A stretch of DNA of 64,000 nucleotides from Acidimicrobiales bacterium (GCA_035533095.1 DATLUM010000037.1:1-64000); one strand, 5' to 3'. Numbered from the stretch's first letter, positions 15,992 to 25,580 are shown. The notes: generated by a model from the letters alone, not told the origin. Numbers and translations are program-made.

Positions 15992-17548
15992 ATGAAAGAG
16001 CTGGTCTATCACCGGTACCTGCTGCCCGCCGTGGCCCGCTTCCCGGACAAGCCGGCGGTCCTCGACGGCGACTTCACCGCGACCTACGCCGAGCATCTCA
16101 GCAGGGTCAACCGGCTCGCCTCCGGGATGCGTAAGGAACTCGGCGTCGACAAAGGTTCGCGCTTCGCGGTCATGGCACTCAACGGCCACCAGTACCTCGA
16201 GCTGTACCACTCGTCGCTGCTGTCGGGAAGCATCCTGAACCCGCTCAATCTGCGCCTCGCGGCCAAGGAGCTCGCCTTCATATTGAAGGACTCCGGCGCG
16301 ACGGTCTGCTTCGCGGACGGTTTCTTCGCCCCCCTGATCGACAAGGTGAGGGCCGAGGCGGGGTTGCAGAAGATTGTGTTGATCGGTGCCGGCGACGTCC
16401 CCCACGACTTGGACTACGAGTCGGTCGTCGGCGCGGGCGAGGACGTGCTTCCTTCCGAGCCCGAAGAGGACGACACGTCGATCCTGATGTACACGGGAGG
16501 TACCACGGGACTGCCCAAGGGCGTAGTCATCGACAACCGCGCACTGATGCTCGATCTCTACAAGGTTGCAACCCGCTGGGGGATGGACGAAAGATTCGTC
16601 TACCTGCACCAGACCCCGATGTTCCACGCAGCGTCGCTAGGAGCCATCCTCGCCATCCCCGCGGTCGGCGGCCAGACGACGTTCGTGCCGCTGTTCGACC
16701 CGCCGGCGGTGCTCGACGTGATCGAGGCACGCAAGGTGACCATGACGGTGATGGTCCCGACGATGATCTCGATGCTCTTGAACCACCCGAGTTTCAAACC
16801 CGAGCGTCTCGCCTCGCTGAGCGTCCTCACCTACGGCGCCTCGCCGATGCCGACGGCACTGGTCGAGAGGCTGCTTTCCCTCTTCCCCGACATGGCGCTG
16901 TTCCAGGGTTACGGGATGACCGAGAACTGCGGTTTGCTCACCGCTCTCGGACCCGACGAGCACCGGAGGGGCGGCGACATCCTGCGCTCGGCTGGCCGGC
17001 CGCTTCCGGGCTCGGTCGTGTGCATCCAGGACGAGGAGGGCAACCTCCTTCCACCGGGTGAGACGGGCGAGGTCTGCGCGCGTGCGGGCAACTACATGCG
17101 TGAGTACTGGAACCGCCCCGATGAGACGGCGGCGGCATTCGCCGGCGACTGGTACCACACCGGCGACGCCGGCTACATCGACGACCACGGCTACGTCTAC
17201 CTCGTCGACCGGGTCAAGGACATGATCGTCACGGGCGGGGAGAACGTCTACTCGGCGGAGGTGGAGAACGCCATCTCGTCGCACCCCGGCGTGGCGCAGG
17301 TCGCGGTCATCGGCGTGCCGTCGGAGAAGTGGGGTGAGGAGGTGCTCGCGATCATCGTGCCGAAGGAGGGCGCGGACCTCGACGGGGATGCCATAACGGA
17401 GTGGGCCCGCGAGCGGATCGCCGGGTACAAGGTGCCCAAGCAGGTCGAGTTTCGCGCGGAGCCTCTACCGCTCTCCGGGGCGATGAAGGTGCTCAAGCGC
17501 GAGCTGCGCGCCCCTTACTGGGAGGGGAAGGAGCGCGCCGTCCACTAA
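15992..17548 (+). CDS. acyl-CoA synthetase (AMP-forming)
   Basis: Activates a carboxylic acid to acyl-AMP and then acyl-CoA. The 518 residues show the P-loop MYTGGTTGLPKG, motif LTYGASPMP, A5 GYGMTENCG, A7 YHTGDAGYIDDHGY, A8 DRVKDMIVTGGENVYSAEVE, and the C-terminal catalytic Lys in SGAMKVLKREL. The sequence resembles long-chain or medium-chain fatty acid:CoA ligases. It stands alone, divergent from the lipoprotein gene, so its pathway cannot be read from context. Confidence 0.88.
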   Translation: MKELVYHRYLLPAVARFPDKPAVLDGDFTATYAEHLSRVNRLASGMRKELGVDKGSRFAVMALNGHQYLELYHSSLLSGSILNPLNLRLAAKELAFILKDSGATVCFADGFFAPLIDKVRAEAGLQKIVLIGAGDVPHDLDYESVVGAGEDVLPSEPEEDDTSILMYTGGTTGLPKGVVIDNRALMLDLYKVATRWGMDERFVYLHQTPMFHAASLGAILAIPAVGGQTTFVPLFDPPAVLDVIEARKVTMTVMVPTMISMLLNHPSFKPERLASLSVLTYGASPMPTALVERLLSLFPDMALFQGYGMTENCGLLTALGPDEHRRGGDILRSAGRPLPGSVVCIQDEEGNLLPPGETGEVCARAGNYMREYWNRPDETAAAFAGDWYHTGDAGYIDDHGYVYLVDRVKDMIVTGGENVYSAEVENAISSHPGVAQVAVIGVPSEKWGEEVLAIIVPKEGADLDGDAITEWARERIAGYKVPKQVEFRAEPLPLSGAMKVLKRELRAPYWEGKERAVH

Positions 17549-17562
17549 AGAGGTGCGCGCGC

Positions 17563-17829
17563 TCACGGTTGCGTGTCGGTCGTGGTCGTCGGGCAGGAAA
17601 GCGAGCTGCCGACGAGCGACCCGAGTTGCTGCTGCACCGCAGCCGGGATGCCGCTGGCGGAGCCGCCGCCGGCGTCGGCGACCGCTTGCTGGTTGGCGCA
17701 CACGCTGTTGATCCCGTTGCGGGCGACGTTGCCCGGGTTGAGGGGGGAGGCGGGGCTGGACGAGTTGCAGGAGCGGGCACCGATGACCGTGCAGATCAGC
17801 AGCACGAACAGCGTCACCACCTTGAGCAT
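17563..17829 (-). CDS. small exported protein, function unknown
   Basis: An 88-residue protein beginning at ATG 17829 with a hydrophobic leader (MLKVVTLFVLLICTVIGARS). The rest is Ser/Ala/Gly-rich with three further cysteines (SCNSSSP, SVCANQQ, LSCPTTTT), which may form disulphides outside the cell. An in-frame GTG 15 bases earlier could also serve. No family recognised. It is convergent with the acyl-CoA synthetase gene, 14 bases apart. Confidence 0.5.
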   Translation of the reverse strand: MLKVVTLFVLLICTVIGARSCNSSSPASPLNPGNVARNGINSVCANQQAVADAGGGSASGIPAAVQQQLGSLVGSSLSCPTTTTDTQP

Positions 17830-17949
17830 CAACCGCGCTCGCACCTGAGCGGAATCGGCGGCTGGAACCACCGCCTGGAGTGCAGGAGGCGAAGGCAGCG
17901 TGGTTTTCCTTAAAGGAGCCGACCGCCGGCCTGGCGAACACAACGTTCA

Positions 17950-18400
17950 ATGGGTTTTGGGCGATTTGCACGGATCGGAGTGGCGGCGGCTCTGGTGGCG
18001 GGGCTGGCCTGGGCGGCCGAGGGCCCCGCGAAAGCCGACCTCGCCGGCCCGGGCTGCGACTCGGCGCTCACTGCCGCCGCGTACTACTCCGGCGGAACGG
18101 CCGCCCCTCCGGCCGTCGCCGCTCATCCCTGCCTGGCTCAGCGTCACGTTCGACGCGCTGGACGCCAACCCCGTCTTCTACGGGTCCGCCCTCAACGCAG
18201 CTTCGGACCCTGTCCGCACGAGCGCCCCACCGGCGGCCCGCGACGACTACATAGGAATGGACATCACACCGGCCGGAACGCCGTGGGCGAGCTTCGCGGC
18301 TTCGTGTCCAGGCCCGGTCGGCGGGTCGTCGCCCGCTTGCGCCGGGCAGTCCTCCAACCCCGAAGCCAACCAGGCGGTGGCGGGCAAGTTGGCCTTCTAG
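17950..18400 (+). pseudogene. frameshifted gene for small secreted protein
   Basis: Two reading frames together look like one protein. The first (from ATG 17950) gives a good signal peptide, IGVAAALVAGLAWAAEGPAKA, then LAGPGCDSALTAAAYYSGG. It turns into Arg-rich nonsense near 18110-18130. The next frame becomes natural from IPAWLSVTFDALDANPVFYG to AVAGKLAF and a stop at 18398-18400. One extra base (or two missing) explains this. It could be a true mutation or a sequencing error in a C/G run. The family is not recognised. Confidence 0.6.
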
Positions 18401-18512
18401 GCAGGAAAAGTCGGTCTTTATAACGAAATTCCGCTCAATGCACCCATACCTGCCTGGGGCCGGTGCGAGGAGGAGCAGCGGCGTGTTCGAGGAGCGTGGG
18501 CGGAAGATCGGC

Positions 18513-20987
18513 GTGAGAAAATTGCTCGCGGCGGCAGTGGCGGTCGGCCTGAGCGGATGGCTGGCGCTGCCGGCGCTGGCGTCGGTCGGCCTGCCCTCTG
18601 CCCCTTCCGGCGTCGAGCAGCTGCCGGTGGACGTGCTGCCGGGCCTGAACCTGCTGGCACCCACCGGGGCCGCGCCGGCGGGGCAGGTGTTGCAGATCGG
18701 TGTGGGGCTGTCGTTGCCGAACCTGGCCGGCGCCAAGACGTACGAACAGTCGGAGTACGACCCATCGAGCCCCAACTACCACCACTTCCTCACCCCGGCG
18801 CAGTTCGACTCCATGTTCGGGGTTCCGGCCCAGACATACGACCGTGTGGTGTCCTGGCTGCGATCGGGTGGTCTCACGATCACCCAGACGACCGGAGCAG
18901 GTGACTGGGTGGCGGCGTCGGGCACCGTCGCGCAACTCGACAAGCTGTTCTCCACGAGCATCGACTCGTACTCGGTGAAGGGCGTGTCCTTTGTCGCCAA
19001 CACCACCGCGCCGACGGTTCCCGCCGGCGACTCGATCCTCACTGTCGTAGGGCTCAACACCCTCCAGCGGTTCTCGACTCCCAAGGCGCCCGCGGGCGCC
19101 GCGGTCCCGGCCGCGTCGGGGCCGTCGGTGCCTGGCTGCCTGCCGTCGTGTACCTACGGCCCGTCCGACATGTGGTCGGTCTACGACATGCCGGCGAGCG
19201 ACACTGGCCAGGGGCAGAGCCTCGCCATCTTCGGCGAGGGCCGCACCGACAACGTCATCTCCGACCTGCGCGACTTCGAGAACAACTACAAGTTGCCCCA
19301 GGTTCCCGTCACCGTGAAGAACGTGGGAGCCGGCCCGTTCAGCGACAATTCGGGTCAGGTCGAGTGGGACCTCGACACGCAGTCGAGCACCGGCGTGGCG
19401 CCCGGTCTCTACAACGTCGACCTGTACTTCGCCAACTCGTTGTACGACGCGTCGGTCGAGAGCCTCTTCACCAAGTGGGTCACCGACAACATCGACAAGC
19501 AGGCCAACGCGTCCTTCGGGGAGTGCGAGACCAACCCGACCAACCCGGTCACCGGGCCGCTCGCGCAGCTGCCCTACGGATCCGAGCTCGGTGACGACCT
19601 CCAGCCTGTCGCCGAAGCGACGCTGCTGGAGGCGACCACCCAGGGCCAGACCCTCTTCGCGTCCGCCGGCGACACGGGGTCGTCCTGCCCGGCCATCGTG
19701 CTGCCGGTCGTCGGCGCCGGCAACGGCGTCGCCAACCAGGGTGTGCCGCTCGACAACTACCCCTGCGCCAGCGACTACGCGGTGTGTGTCGGAGGCACCG
19801 TCTTGTGGTCCGACGGCAACACCCCGCCGCAGCGCGCGATCGAGCGGGCGTGGGAATTCACCGGCGGGGGCGCCGCCCTGTTCCAGGCGCAGCCCGCCTT
19901 CCAGAAGGGTGTCAGCGCGATCAACGTTCCGTGCGTCGCCGACTACACCGTAAGCCCGTTCGCGCCCGGCACGATCTGCCGGGGTGCGCCGGACGTCGCC
20001 GCCATGTCGGGCGACATCAGCGACAACGGTTACAACATCTACGAGAGCGGAGCGCTGGTCCAAGGTGGGGGGGCGGGGACGAGCCTGAGCTCGCCGCTGT
20101 GGGTCGGGATGTGGAGCCGTATCCAGGCGGCTGCGCCTGGGGCCACTCAGGCTGACGGGACGATGGCGTATCCGGGTCTCGGTTTCGCCGACCCGCTCAT
20201 CTACAAGACCGCCGAGAACGCCACCGACTACGCGAAGGACTTCTTCGACGTCACCCTCGGGGACAACGGCGTCTACCACGCGGCTCCCGGTTGGGACTAC
20301 GTGTCGGGCTGGGGCGTACCGGACGTCACCAACCTGATGGAGACGCTCGACGGTGGCAACACCAAACCCGTCAACAACATCAGCCCGACGCCGCCACCGC
20401 CCCCGTCGACCGGGAGCTGCAACGCGCTGTGGATCAGCCAAGCCCACACCGCCACCGACCTGTTCGGCAACAGCGACCCTCAGCTCACCCTGCTCGAGGG
20501 TGACATGGCTCCCGGACCCAACGGGACGCTCGCAGTCAAGCTAACCGTCGAGAACCTGTCGCAGACGGTGCCGGCCGGGGCCACCGGCGCCGACTGGTAC
20601 ATGACCTGGACCTACAACGGCACCGAGTACTTCGCCCAGGCGCAGATCGGCCCGGCACCGGGGGTGGCGCCGACGTTCGACGACGGGACCGTCAACAAGG
20701 TCGGCTCGAGCAACCAGTACCAGGCCGCCAACACCGACACCGGTAGCTTCAAGCTCGGCAAGGACGGGGTGGTCGAGATCGACGTCCCGCTCAAGAACGT
20801 GGGCAACCCGCCGGCGGGCGCGACGCTCAGCCAGCCGGCCGGGGCTACTTACATCGAGGTCGGCGTGCCTCCGAACCCGACCGGGGCGGGGGTGGCGTCC
20901 TTGCAGGGAGTCGACGCCGGCGGCCCGACCAACAACTACTCGGTCGGAAGCACGACCGGCACGAGCGGGTGCACTCTTCCCGAGTAG
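18513..20987 (+). CDS. S53-family serine-carboxyl peptidase (sedolisin type)
   Basis: Secreted acid protease. GTG 18513 starts a signal peptide (RKLLAAAVAVGLSGWLALPALA); the frame is open to ATG 18438. A pro-kumamolisin activation domain follows (YEQSEYDPSSPNYHHFLTPA, FSTSIDSYSV). In the catalytic domain, Glu284 and Asp288 lie in EWDLDTQ, the oxyanion Asp in ASAGDTGS, and Ser524 in GTSLSSP, completing the Glu-Asp-Ser set; the calcium site region is DVTLGDNGVYHAAPGWDYVSG. About 200 extra C-terminal residues after a Pro linker form an unassigned beta-rich domain. Confidence 0.9.
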   Translation: MRKLLAAAVAVGLSGWLALPALASVGLPSAPSGVEQLPVDVLPGLNLLAPTGAAPAGQVLQIGVGLSLPNLAGAKTYEQSEYDPSSPNYHHFLTPAQFDSMFGVPAQTYDRVVSWLRSGGLTITQTTGAGDWVAASGTVAQLDKLFSTSIDSYSVKGVSFVANTTAPTVPAGDSILTVVGLNTLQRFSTPKAPAGAAVPAASGPSVPGCLPSCTYGPSDMWSVYDMPASDTGQGQSLAIFGEGRTDNVISDLRDFENNYKLPQVPVTVKNVGAGPFSDNSGQVEWDLDTQSSTGVAPGLYNVDLYFANSLYDASVESLFTKWVTDNIDKQANASFGECETNPTNPVTGPLAQLPYGSELGDDLQPVAEATLLEATTQGQTLFASAGDTGSSCPAIVLPVVGAGNGVANQGVPLDNYPCASDYAVCVGGTVLWSDGNTPPQRAIERAWEFTGGGAALFQAQPAFQKGVSAINVPCVADYTVSPFAPGTICRGAPDVAAMSGDISDNGYNIYESGALVQGGGAGTSLSSPLWVGMWSRIQAAAPGATQADGTMAYPGLGFADPLIYKTAENATDYAKDFFDVTLGDNGVYHAAPGWDYVSGWGVPDVTNLMETLDGGNTKPVNNISPTPPPPPSTGSCNALWISQAHTATDLFGNSDPQLTLLEGDMAPGPNGTLAVKLTVENLSQTVPAGATGADWYMTWTYNGTEYFAQAQIGPAPGVAPTFDDGTVNKVGSSNQYQAANTDTGSFKLGKDGVVEIDVPLKNVGNPPAGATLSQPAGATYIEVGVPPNPTGAGVASLQGVDAGGPTNNYSVGSTTGTSGCTLPE

Positions 20988-20996
20988 CGCCGGCTA

Positions 20997-21039
20997 CCTG
21001 CATCGGCTGAGGTGCTGGGGGCGACTCAGCCGATGCAGG
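20997..21039. terminator. bidirectional terminator hairpin
   Basis: A perfect 15-bp inverted repeat (CCTGCATCGGCTGAG and its complement) with a 13-base loop lies between convergent genes and overlaps the stop codon of the leftward one. No T-run. Confidence 0.68.
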
Positions 21040-21961
21040 AGTAGTCGCCGTCGTAGGGGTGGCCGGCCCACTGGGTGATCTCCACCCCGCCGGCGGTGAA
21101 GGGCGCCAGCGAGCAGTCCGACACAGCGCCGCTCTCCCCGCGCGCGCCGGGCACCCAGTCGGGGAGGCTCGCCAGGTTGCCCGCCGCGGCACCTGTCGGC
21201 GTTCCCGTGATCTGGTTCCACTGGTAGCTCGTCGAGTAGATGCCGATCTGGTGCGCCGGCGAACCAGTGGCGGCTTGGGCGGCCGCGTTCACCGCGTCGA
21301 CCATGCCCTGCAGGTCTGCAATGTTCATCGCCAGGCCGTCGGGGACTGAGCTGCTCTGCCAGCTGTTGCCCGTCTCCACGTCGAGCCATACCGGGTAGTT
21401 GAAGAGGCGACCTCCGGTAACGGAGTTGAAGTCGGAGAGATCACCAACGATGTCACCGCCGCTGTAGGCGATGCCCGCGACCATGTCGAAGCCGTAGATG
21501 TACGCGCAGGCTGGGCTGTTCGCGCCCGGGCCGGAGGGGCCTGAGGCATAGCCGCAATCGCCATCGGGCGTGGACGCGCTCGCATAGGCGCCGAGCTGGG
21601 TAGGTGACGGCCAGTCGGCCACACTGTTGCCGGGGTCGGCCGTGTTCAGGTACAGCTGCGCCAGAGCCTGCTTGGTCCCACCCGCCGACTGCTGGGCGTA
21701 GGCGAACTCGGCACCGAGGCAGGAGTTGTAGTCGTTGGCCAGGCCACCGTTCACTCCCACGATCGCGAACGCCTCGCCGGACGGGAGGCTCGTCCCCGGG
21801 CATTGCGGGTAGGAGACGTCGATCCCGGCCGGTTGGGCCGAACCTCCACCGCCTCCGCCGGGCTTGCCGTGGTTGGCCGCCCAGGCAGGGGTGGCGCCTG
21901 CGAGCAGTGTCGAGGCGAATGCGACAGCTGCCAGCGGCCGGGTGAACATCCTGCTTCTCAT
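21026..21961 (-). CDS. secreted glycoside hydrolase-like protein (DUF1906/GH25-like)
   Basis: A 311-residue exported protein. ATG 21961 has GGAGAGGGG upstream and opens a signal peptide (FTRPLAAVAFASTLLAGATPAWA). A glycine linker leads to GIDVSYPQCPG, AFAIVGVNGGLAND, and later FNYPVWLDVETGNSWQ and IGIYSTSYQWNQITG. This is the TIM-barrel pattern of GH25-like lysozymes and DUF1906 proteins, suggesting action on peptidoglycan or another polysaccharide. The acidic residues of DVE are the best catalytic candidates. Confidence 0.72.
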   Translation of the reverse strand: MRSRMFTRPLAAVAFASTLLAGATPAWAANHGKPGGGGGGSAQPAGIDVSYPQCPGTSLPSGEAFAIVGVNGGLANDYNSCLGAEFAYAQQSAGGTKQALAQLYLNTADPGNSVADWPSPTQLGAYASASTPDGDCGYASGPSGPGANSPACAYIYGFDMVAGIAYSGGDIVGDLSDFNSVTGGRLFNYPVWLDVETGNSWQSSSVPDGLAMNIADLQGMVDAVNAAAQAATGSPAHQIGIYSTSYQWNQITGTPTGAAAGNLASLPDWVPGARGESGAVSDCSLAPFTAGGVEITQWAGHPYDGDYSCIG

Positions 21962-22093
21962 CGTTGTGCGTCCCCTCTCCGGCTGCAGCCGCCCTGCCTC
22001 CGTCGGCACCAGACTCTAGACGGCTGGCGCCTGCGCCGGTATCACGGCCGGCGGGACGGGGTGGCGGGGGACGGGTGGTGCCGACTGGACGGC

Positions 22094-22705
22094 TTACAGG
22101 CCAGCCATCGCCTTGAAGTCGTCGGTGGTGTTCACGTGAGGGAAAGGCTCGTCAGGAACGGCGATACCGAGCCCCTCGCAGATCGGGCCCCAACCGTCCG
22201 CCGGCCTCCACTCGATCAGGCGTCGCGGCTCGACCGAGTCGCGCACCGCTTGGTTGTGCGCTTCGTACGCGGCGATGGCGGCGTCTCTGTCAGCGTAGGA
22301 CGGGGTGAACTTGTCGAGCATGTCCACCGACATCGCGAACCAGGGGTCGTCCGCGGTTCCCGGCCCGCGCTGCATCACCTTCAGGATCGTCTCGGAGAAG
22401 CTGCGCCACCACGCCGCGGCGTCGTCGCGGACCGAAAGCAGCACTACCGAATCCGGGAAAGCCCTGTGCAGGTCATCCCACACCGCTGCCGCCGGCCAGT
22501 CGACCGCGGCGGTGAACCCCTCGAGCATGGCTTCCCAGTCGGGTTGCTCGCCCCTGATCGCTCCGTGCCACAGCGCTATGTGTTGCGGCCTCGGGAACAA
22601 CTCCGTCATGTGATAGCAGGTGCCCCCGAGCAGCTTCTCGAGCGCGATCTTCAACGAGTGGGTCCCGGTCCTGCCGAGCCCGGCTCCTACGACTGTGAGC
22701 CCCAT
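22094..22705 (-). CDS. sulfotransferase-family protein
   Basis: A 203-residue protein with the phosphosulfate-binding loop at its N terminus (VVGAGLGRTGTHSLK) and later SVVLLSVRDDAAAWWRSFSE, as in the family of bacterial and fungal proteins related to sulfotransferases. These move a sulfuryl group from PAPS to an alcohol or amine. Start ATG 22705 fits the family N terminus. It heads away from the hydrolase pair upstream; acceptor unknown. Confidence 0.78.
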   Translation of the reverse strand: MGLTVVGAGLGRTGTHSLKIALEKLLGGTCYHMTELFPRPQHIALWHGAIRGEQPDWEAMLEGFTAAVDWPAAAVWDDLHRAFPDSVVLLSVRDDAAAWWRSFSETILKVMQRGPGTADDPWFAMSVDMLDKFTPSYADRDAAIAAYEAHNQAVRDSVEPRRLIEWRPADGWGPICEGLGIAVPDEPFPHVNTTDDFKAMAGL

Positions 22706-22741
22706 GGCCGAGACGCTAGCCGGGACGTCACCCGGGCGGCG

Positions 22742-22836
22742 CTATCCGGTCTTGCTCTCCTCCTTGATGCCGGCCTTGCCCGCGAATACCTCGACGAGCT
22801 TCGAACAGAAGGCGGGGAGGTCGTCGGGCTTGTGGC
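22742..22836 (-). pseudogene. possible C-terminal gene remnant
   Basis: Right after the stop of the alpha/beta hydrolase, another frame reads SHKPDDLPAFCSKLVEVFAG and ends at a stop near 22742. It looks protein-like but has no start codon and no identifiable partner. It may be the tail of a lost gene or simply chance. Confidence 0.25.
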
Positions 22837-23610
22837 TCAGAGCGTCGCGAGGAAGCCGAGCACAGCCTCGTCGAATGCTTCGGGCTGGTCGATGTTGGCG
22901 GCGTGGCCGGCTCCGGGGATGACGGCTTTGGTCGCTCCCGGGATCTTCGCCGCCATCACGTCCGCTGCCGTGAGGAAGGGCTTGTCGTCCGCGCCGACCA
23001 GCACAAGCGTCGGAACCTTTATGGTCGGAAGCGACTCGATGACGCTGGGGTCGCGCTGGGTGAGGATGTGCCGTGCGGCGAGCGCCAGACCACGCGCGCT
23101 GCGGTGCGGGTTGTCGCGGACCTCTGCGCTTTCGCCCAGCGCGGCAAGACCTTTCGTGTCGAGTTGGTCGGCGCGGCGGCGGGCCGTGTCGTTCCATTGC
23201 TCTCGCGGCTCGTCCCGCTTGTAGCCGGGGCCCGTGTCGCACAGGACGAGCGCCGTGACCCGCTTGGGGTAGCGGATGTTGAACGCCAGCGAGAGGTACC
23301 CGCCAAGCGAGAGCCCGCCGATGACGGCGGTCTGCTCGCCCACGGCGTCGAGGACGGCCGCCATGTCCTGCACGGAAAGCTCCTCGCTGTAGAGGGCTGG
23401 GTCGTCCGGCGAATCGCTCCTGCCGTGCCCCCGGATGTCCCAGGTGACCACTACCCGGTCCCGGGCGAGGGCCGGAAGGTTTCCGTTCCACATCTGGGTC
23501 GTCGCGCCGTAGCCGTGACTTAGCAGCAGCGCCGGCCCCCTGGCTTCGCCTGCGTGGGGGCCATGGACCTCGTAATGGATAGCGACGCCGTCGCGGTCGA
23601 GCTCGGGCAT
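22837..23610 (-). CDS. alpha/beta hydrolase
   Basis: A 257-residue enzyme of the 3-oxoadipate enol-lactonase/haloperoxidase type. The oxyanion motif is LLLSHGYGATTQMW, then DIRGHGRSDSP, the nucleophile elbow GLSLGGYL (Ser), Asp in VLVGADDKPF and His in PGAGHAANID. ATG 23610 was chosen because it begins at the first strand; the open frame runs 51 residues further into the previous gene. It begins five bases after the patatin-like gene stops, so both form an operon of lipid or ester hydrolases. Confidence 0.84.
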   Translation of the reverse strand: MPELDRDGVAIHYEVHGPHAGEARGPALLLSHGYGATTQMWNGNLPALARDRVVVTWDIRGHGRSDSPDDPALYSEELSVQDMAAVLDAVGEQTAVIGGLSLGGYLSLAFNIRYPKRVTALVLCDTGPGYKRDEPREQWNDTARRRADQLDTKGLAALGESAEVRDNPHRSARGLALAARHILTQRDPSVIESLPTIKVPTLVLVGADDKPFLTAADVMAAKIPGATKAVIPGAGHAANIDQPEAFDEAVLGFLATL

Positions 23611-23615
23611 GGCGG

Positions 23616-24509
23616 TCAGCTCGTCCAGAAGCCGGCGAGGCGGGAAGCCTCCGCTTGTCCTTGGCGCAGCCCGGCCTCGTATGCCGCTCCCGTGCTCGCG
23701 AAGTCCATCAGGTTCATGCCCCACCCGCTGATTTCGAGCATCTCGGAGCCAGGAACGACACACTCGACTTCAGACCCGCCGTCACGGAGCATGTCCAGCT
23801 GCGCGCGGGTCGCGCCGAGCATGGCGTCGAGACCGGGGATCGCGAAGCCCTCGGGGACCTCGAGGACTGTGCAAGAGACGACTAGAACCGTGCCCGCACC
23901 CGCGGCCACATCGGCGTTGAGCATGTCGCGCAGCCCTCCATCCATCCAGCGCTTGCCATTGATGGTCACGGGTGGGAACACGCACGGCACCGCGCAACTG
24001 GACGCGATCGCCAGCTGTGCGTCGACGGCCGAGTCCGTTTCCCAAACCTTGAAACGACCTGTAGCCGTGTCGACCGCCGTGCACGCAAAGCCTTCGGGCC
24101 AATCGGCTCCCGCGAAGTCGGCGAAGCCGGCCAGCCAGCGGTCCTCGTCGACGGTGCTTGCTGCCAGAGCCATCTTCCCGAGGCGAGAGCGGATCTCCTC
24201 CGCTTCGTCGGGGTGGGCGGCGGCATCGGCGACGGTGGCGAGGAGGATCTCGAGATCCTGCGCCGCTTTCGCGGGGTCGCTGTCGCCCGCGAGCGGGCCG
24301 CCCTCGCTGGCCCGGTTCACGAGCTCCTTGGCCTCAGTCAGGTCCCCTCCGGATGCGAGCGTGAACCCCACGACCGATCCGGCCGACGTTCCGACGATCC
24401 TGTCCGCGGCGGCGATGTCGACGCCGTTCCGCGCGAGACCGACCAGCAGTCCGGCCTCCCACCCGATTCCGACCGGACCACCTCCACCCAGGACCACAGC
24501 ACGTGTCAT
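23616..24509 (-). CDS. patatin-like phospholipase
   Basis: A 297-residue acyl hydrolase. The oxyanion-hole loop is VVLGGGGPVGIGWEAG, the nucleophile sits in GTSAGS and the catalytic Asp in the DGG motif (RWMDGGLRD), giving the Ser-Asp dyad of patatins. No signal peptide is seen, so it acts inside the cell on phospholipids or other esters. It is the first gene of a two-gene unit with the alpha/beta hydrolase. Confidence 0.87.
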   Translation of the reverse strand: MTRAVVLGGGGPVGIGWEAGLLVGLARNGVDIAAADRIVGTSAGSVVGFTLASGGDLTEAKELVNRASEGGPLAGDSDPAKAAQDLEILLATVADAAAHPDEAEEIRSRLGKMALAASTVDEDRWLAGFADFAGADWPEGFACTAVDTATGRFKVWETDSAVDAQLAIASSCAVPCVFPPVTINGKRWMDGGLRDMLNADVAAGAGTVLVVSCTVLEVPEGFAIPGLDAMLGATRAQLDMLRDGGSEVECVVPGSEMLEISGWGMNLMDFASTGAAYEAGLRQGQAEASRLAGFWTS

Positions 24510-24592
24510 GCGCGGGAGGCTAACTGGGCAGAACTGCGACGGCCACTCTGACCGGGCGATCCGCAGCCAGGACCTTGGCTTAGTCTCGCCGG

Positions 24593-25576
24593 GTGCGAGT
24601 GCTCCTGACGTCGGTCGCGTACGAACGCTTCTGGCGGCAGTTGTCGCGGCCGGCGGTCGAGGCCTTGATCATGGAGAAAGACGGACGGCTGCGTACGGAA
24701 ACCGGAGACACGGTCGACCGGGACGCGGCGGACCCCGAGGTCGCATGGGGAACCTCCGACCTGTATGCAGAAGGATCGCCCATCCGTTCGTTCCTCGGTC
24801 TGATCCGGCGGGCGCCGTCGCTGAAGTGGTTCCAGTCGCCGGCGGCGGGATTCGACGATCCCATCTTCGGCGAAATGGCTCGACGAGGTGTACGGATCAC
24901 CAACGCGCACGTCAACGGCGTCCCGATTGCAGAGTTCGTGATGCGCGCGGTGCTCGACCACTTCCAGGCCGCCGGTCTCTGGCGGGACGCGGAGGCGGCA
25001 CGGAGTTGGAAGACACACGACTGGCGGGAGATCAGCGGCACCACCTGGCTGGTGATCGGACTCGGATCGATTGGTGGCGGCGTTGCAAGGCGAGCGAGAG
25101 CCTTCGGGGCTGAGGTCATCGGCTGTAGGCGACATCCCGAACCCACGGATCCTGTCGACCGCTCTGTCCGGCTGGCAGAACTGGTATCTGTCGTCCCCGA
25201 CGCTGATGTTGTCGTGCTCGCCGTGCCGGCTACTTCGGTGACGAAGGGTCTCGTCGGCCCCGCCTTCCTGAATGCGATGAAACCCGGGTCCCTGCTCGTG
25301 AACGTGGCGCGGGGAAGCCTGGTCGACGAGGACGCCTTGCTGGCGGCCCTCGAGCGGGGCGTCCCGGAGGCGGCGGTCCTCGACGTCTTTGCGACCGAAC
25401 CGCTGCCAGCCGACCACCCGTTTTGGACACACCCTTCCGTGAGAGTGAGCCCACACAACTCTGCCGGAGGTACCGGTCGTTACGGCCGCCAGGCAGAGTT
25501 GTTCGAGATCAACCTCGACCTCTACTTGAGGGGTCGTCCGATGCAGAACGACATCACTGATCTGGCCGCCGGCTAG
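24593..25576 (+). CDS. D-2-hydroxyacid dehydrogenase
   Basis: NAD(P)-dependent oxidoreductase of 327 residues. The Rossmann motif is WLVIGLGSIGGGVARRA. The catalytic set is Arg in LVNVARGSLVDE, Glu in FATEPLP and His in VSPHNSAG. The subfamily resembles glyoxylate/hydroxypyruvate or GyaR-like reductases; cofactor choice is unclear because CRRHPEP after the second strand favours NADP. GTG 24593 starts it. It diverges from the patatin-like gene across 83 bases. Confidence 0.86.
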   Translation: MRVLLTSVAYERFWRQLSRPAVEALIMEKDGRLRTETGDTVDRDAADPEVAWGTSDLYAEGSPIRSFLGLIRRAPSLKWFQSPAAGFDDPIFGEMARRGVRITNAHVNGVPIAEFVMRAVLDHFQAAGLWRDAEAARSWKTHDWREISGTTWLVIGLGSIGGGVARRARAFGAEVIGCRRHPEPTDPVDRSVRLAELVSVVPDADVVVLAVPATSVTKGLVGPAFLNAMKPGSLLVNVARGSLVDEDALLAALERGVPEAAVLDVFATEPLPADHPFWTHPSVRVSPHNSAGGTGRYGRQAELFEINLDLYLRGRPMQNDITDLAAG

Positions 25577-25580
25577 CGAA

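Noticed and set aside
18435-20447. 670-codon antisense frame opposite the S53 protease gene
   Set aside because: Long antisense frames are common in high-GC coding DNA; the sense strand has all catalytic motifs.
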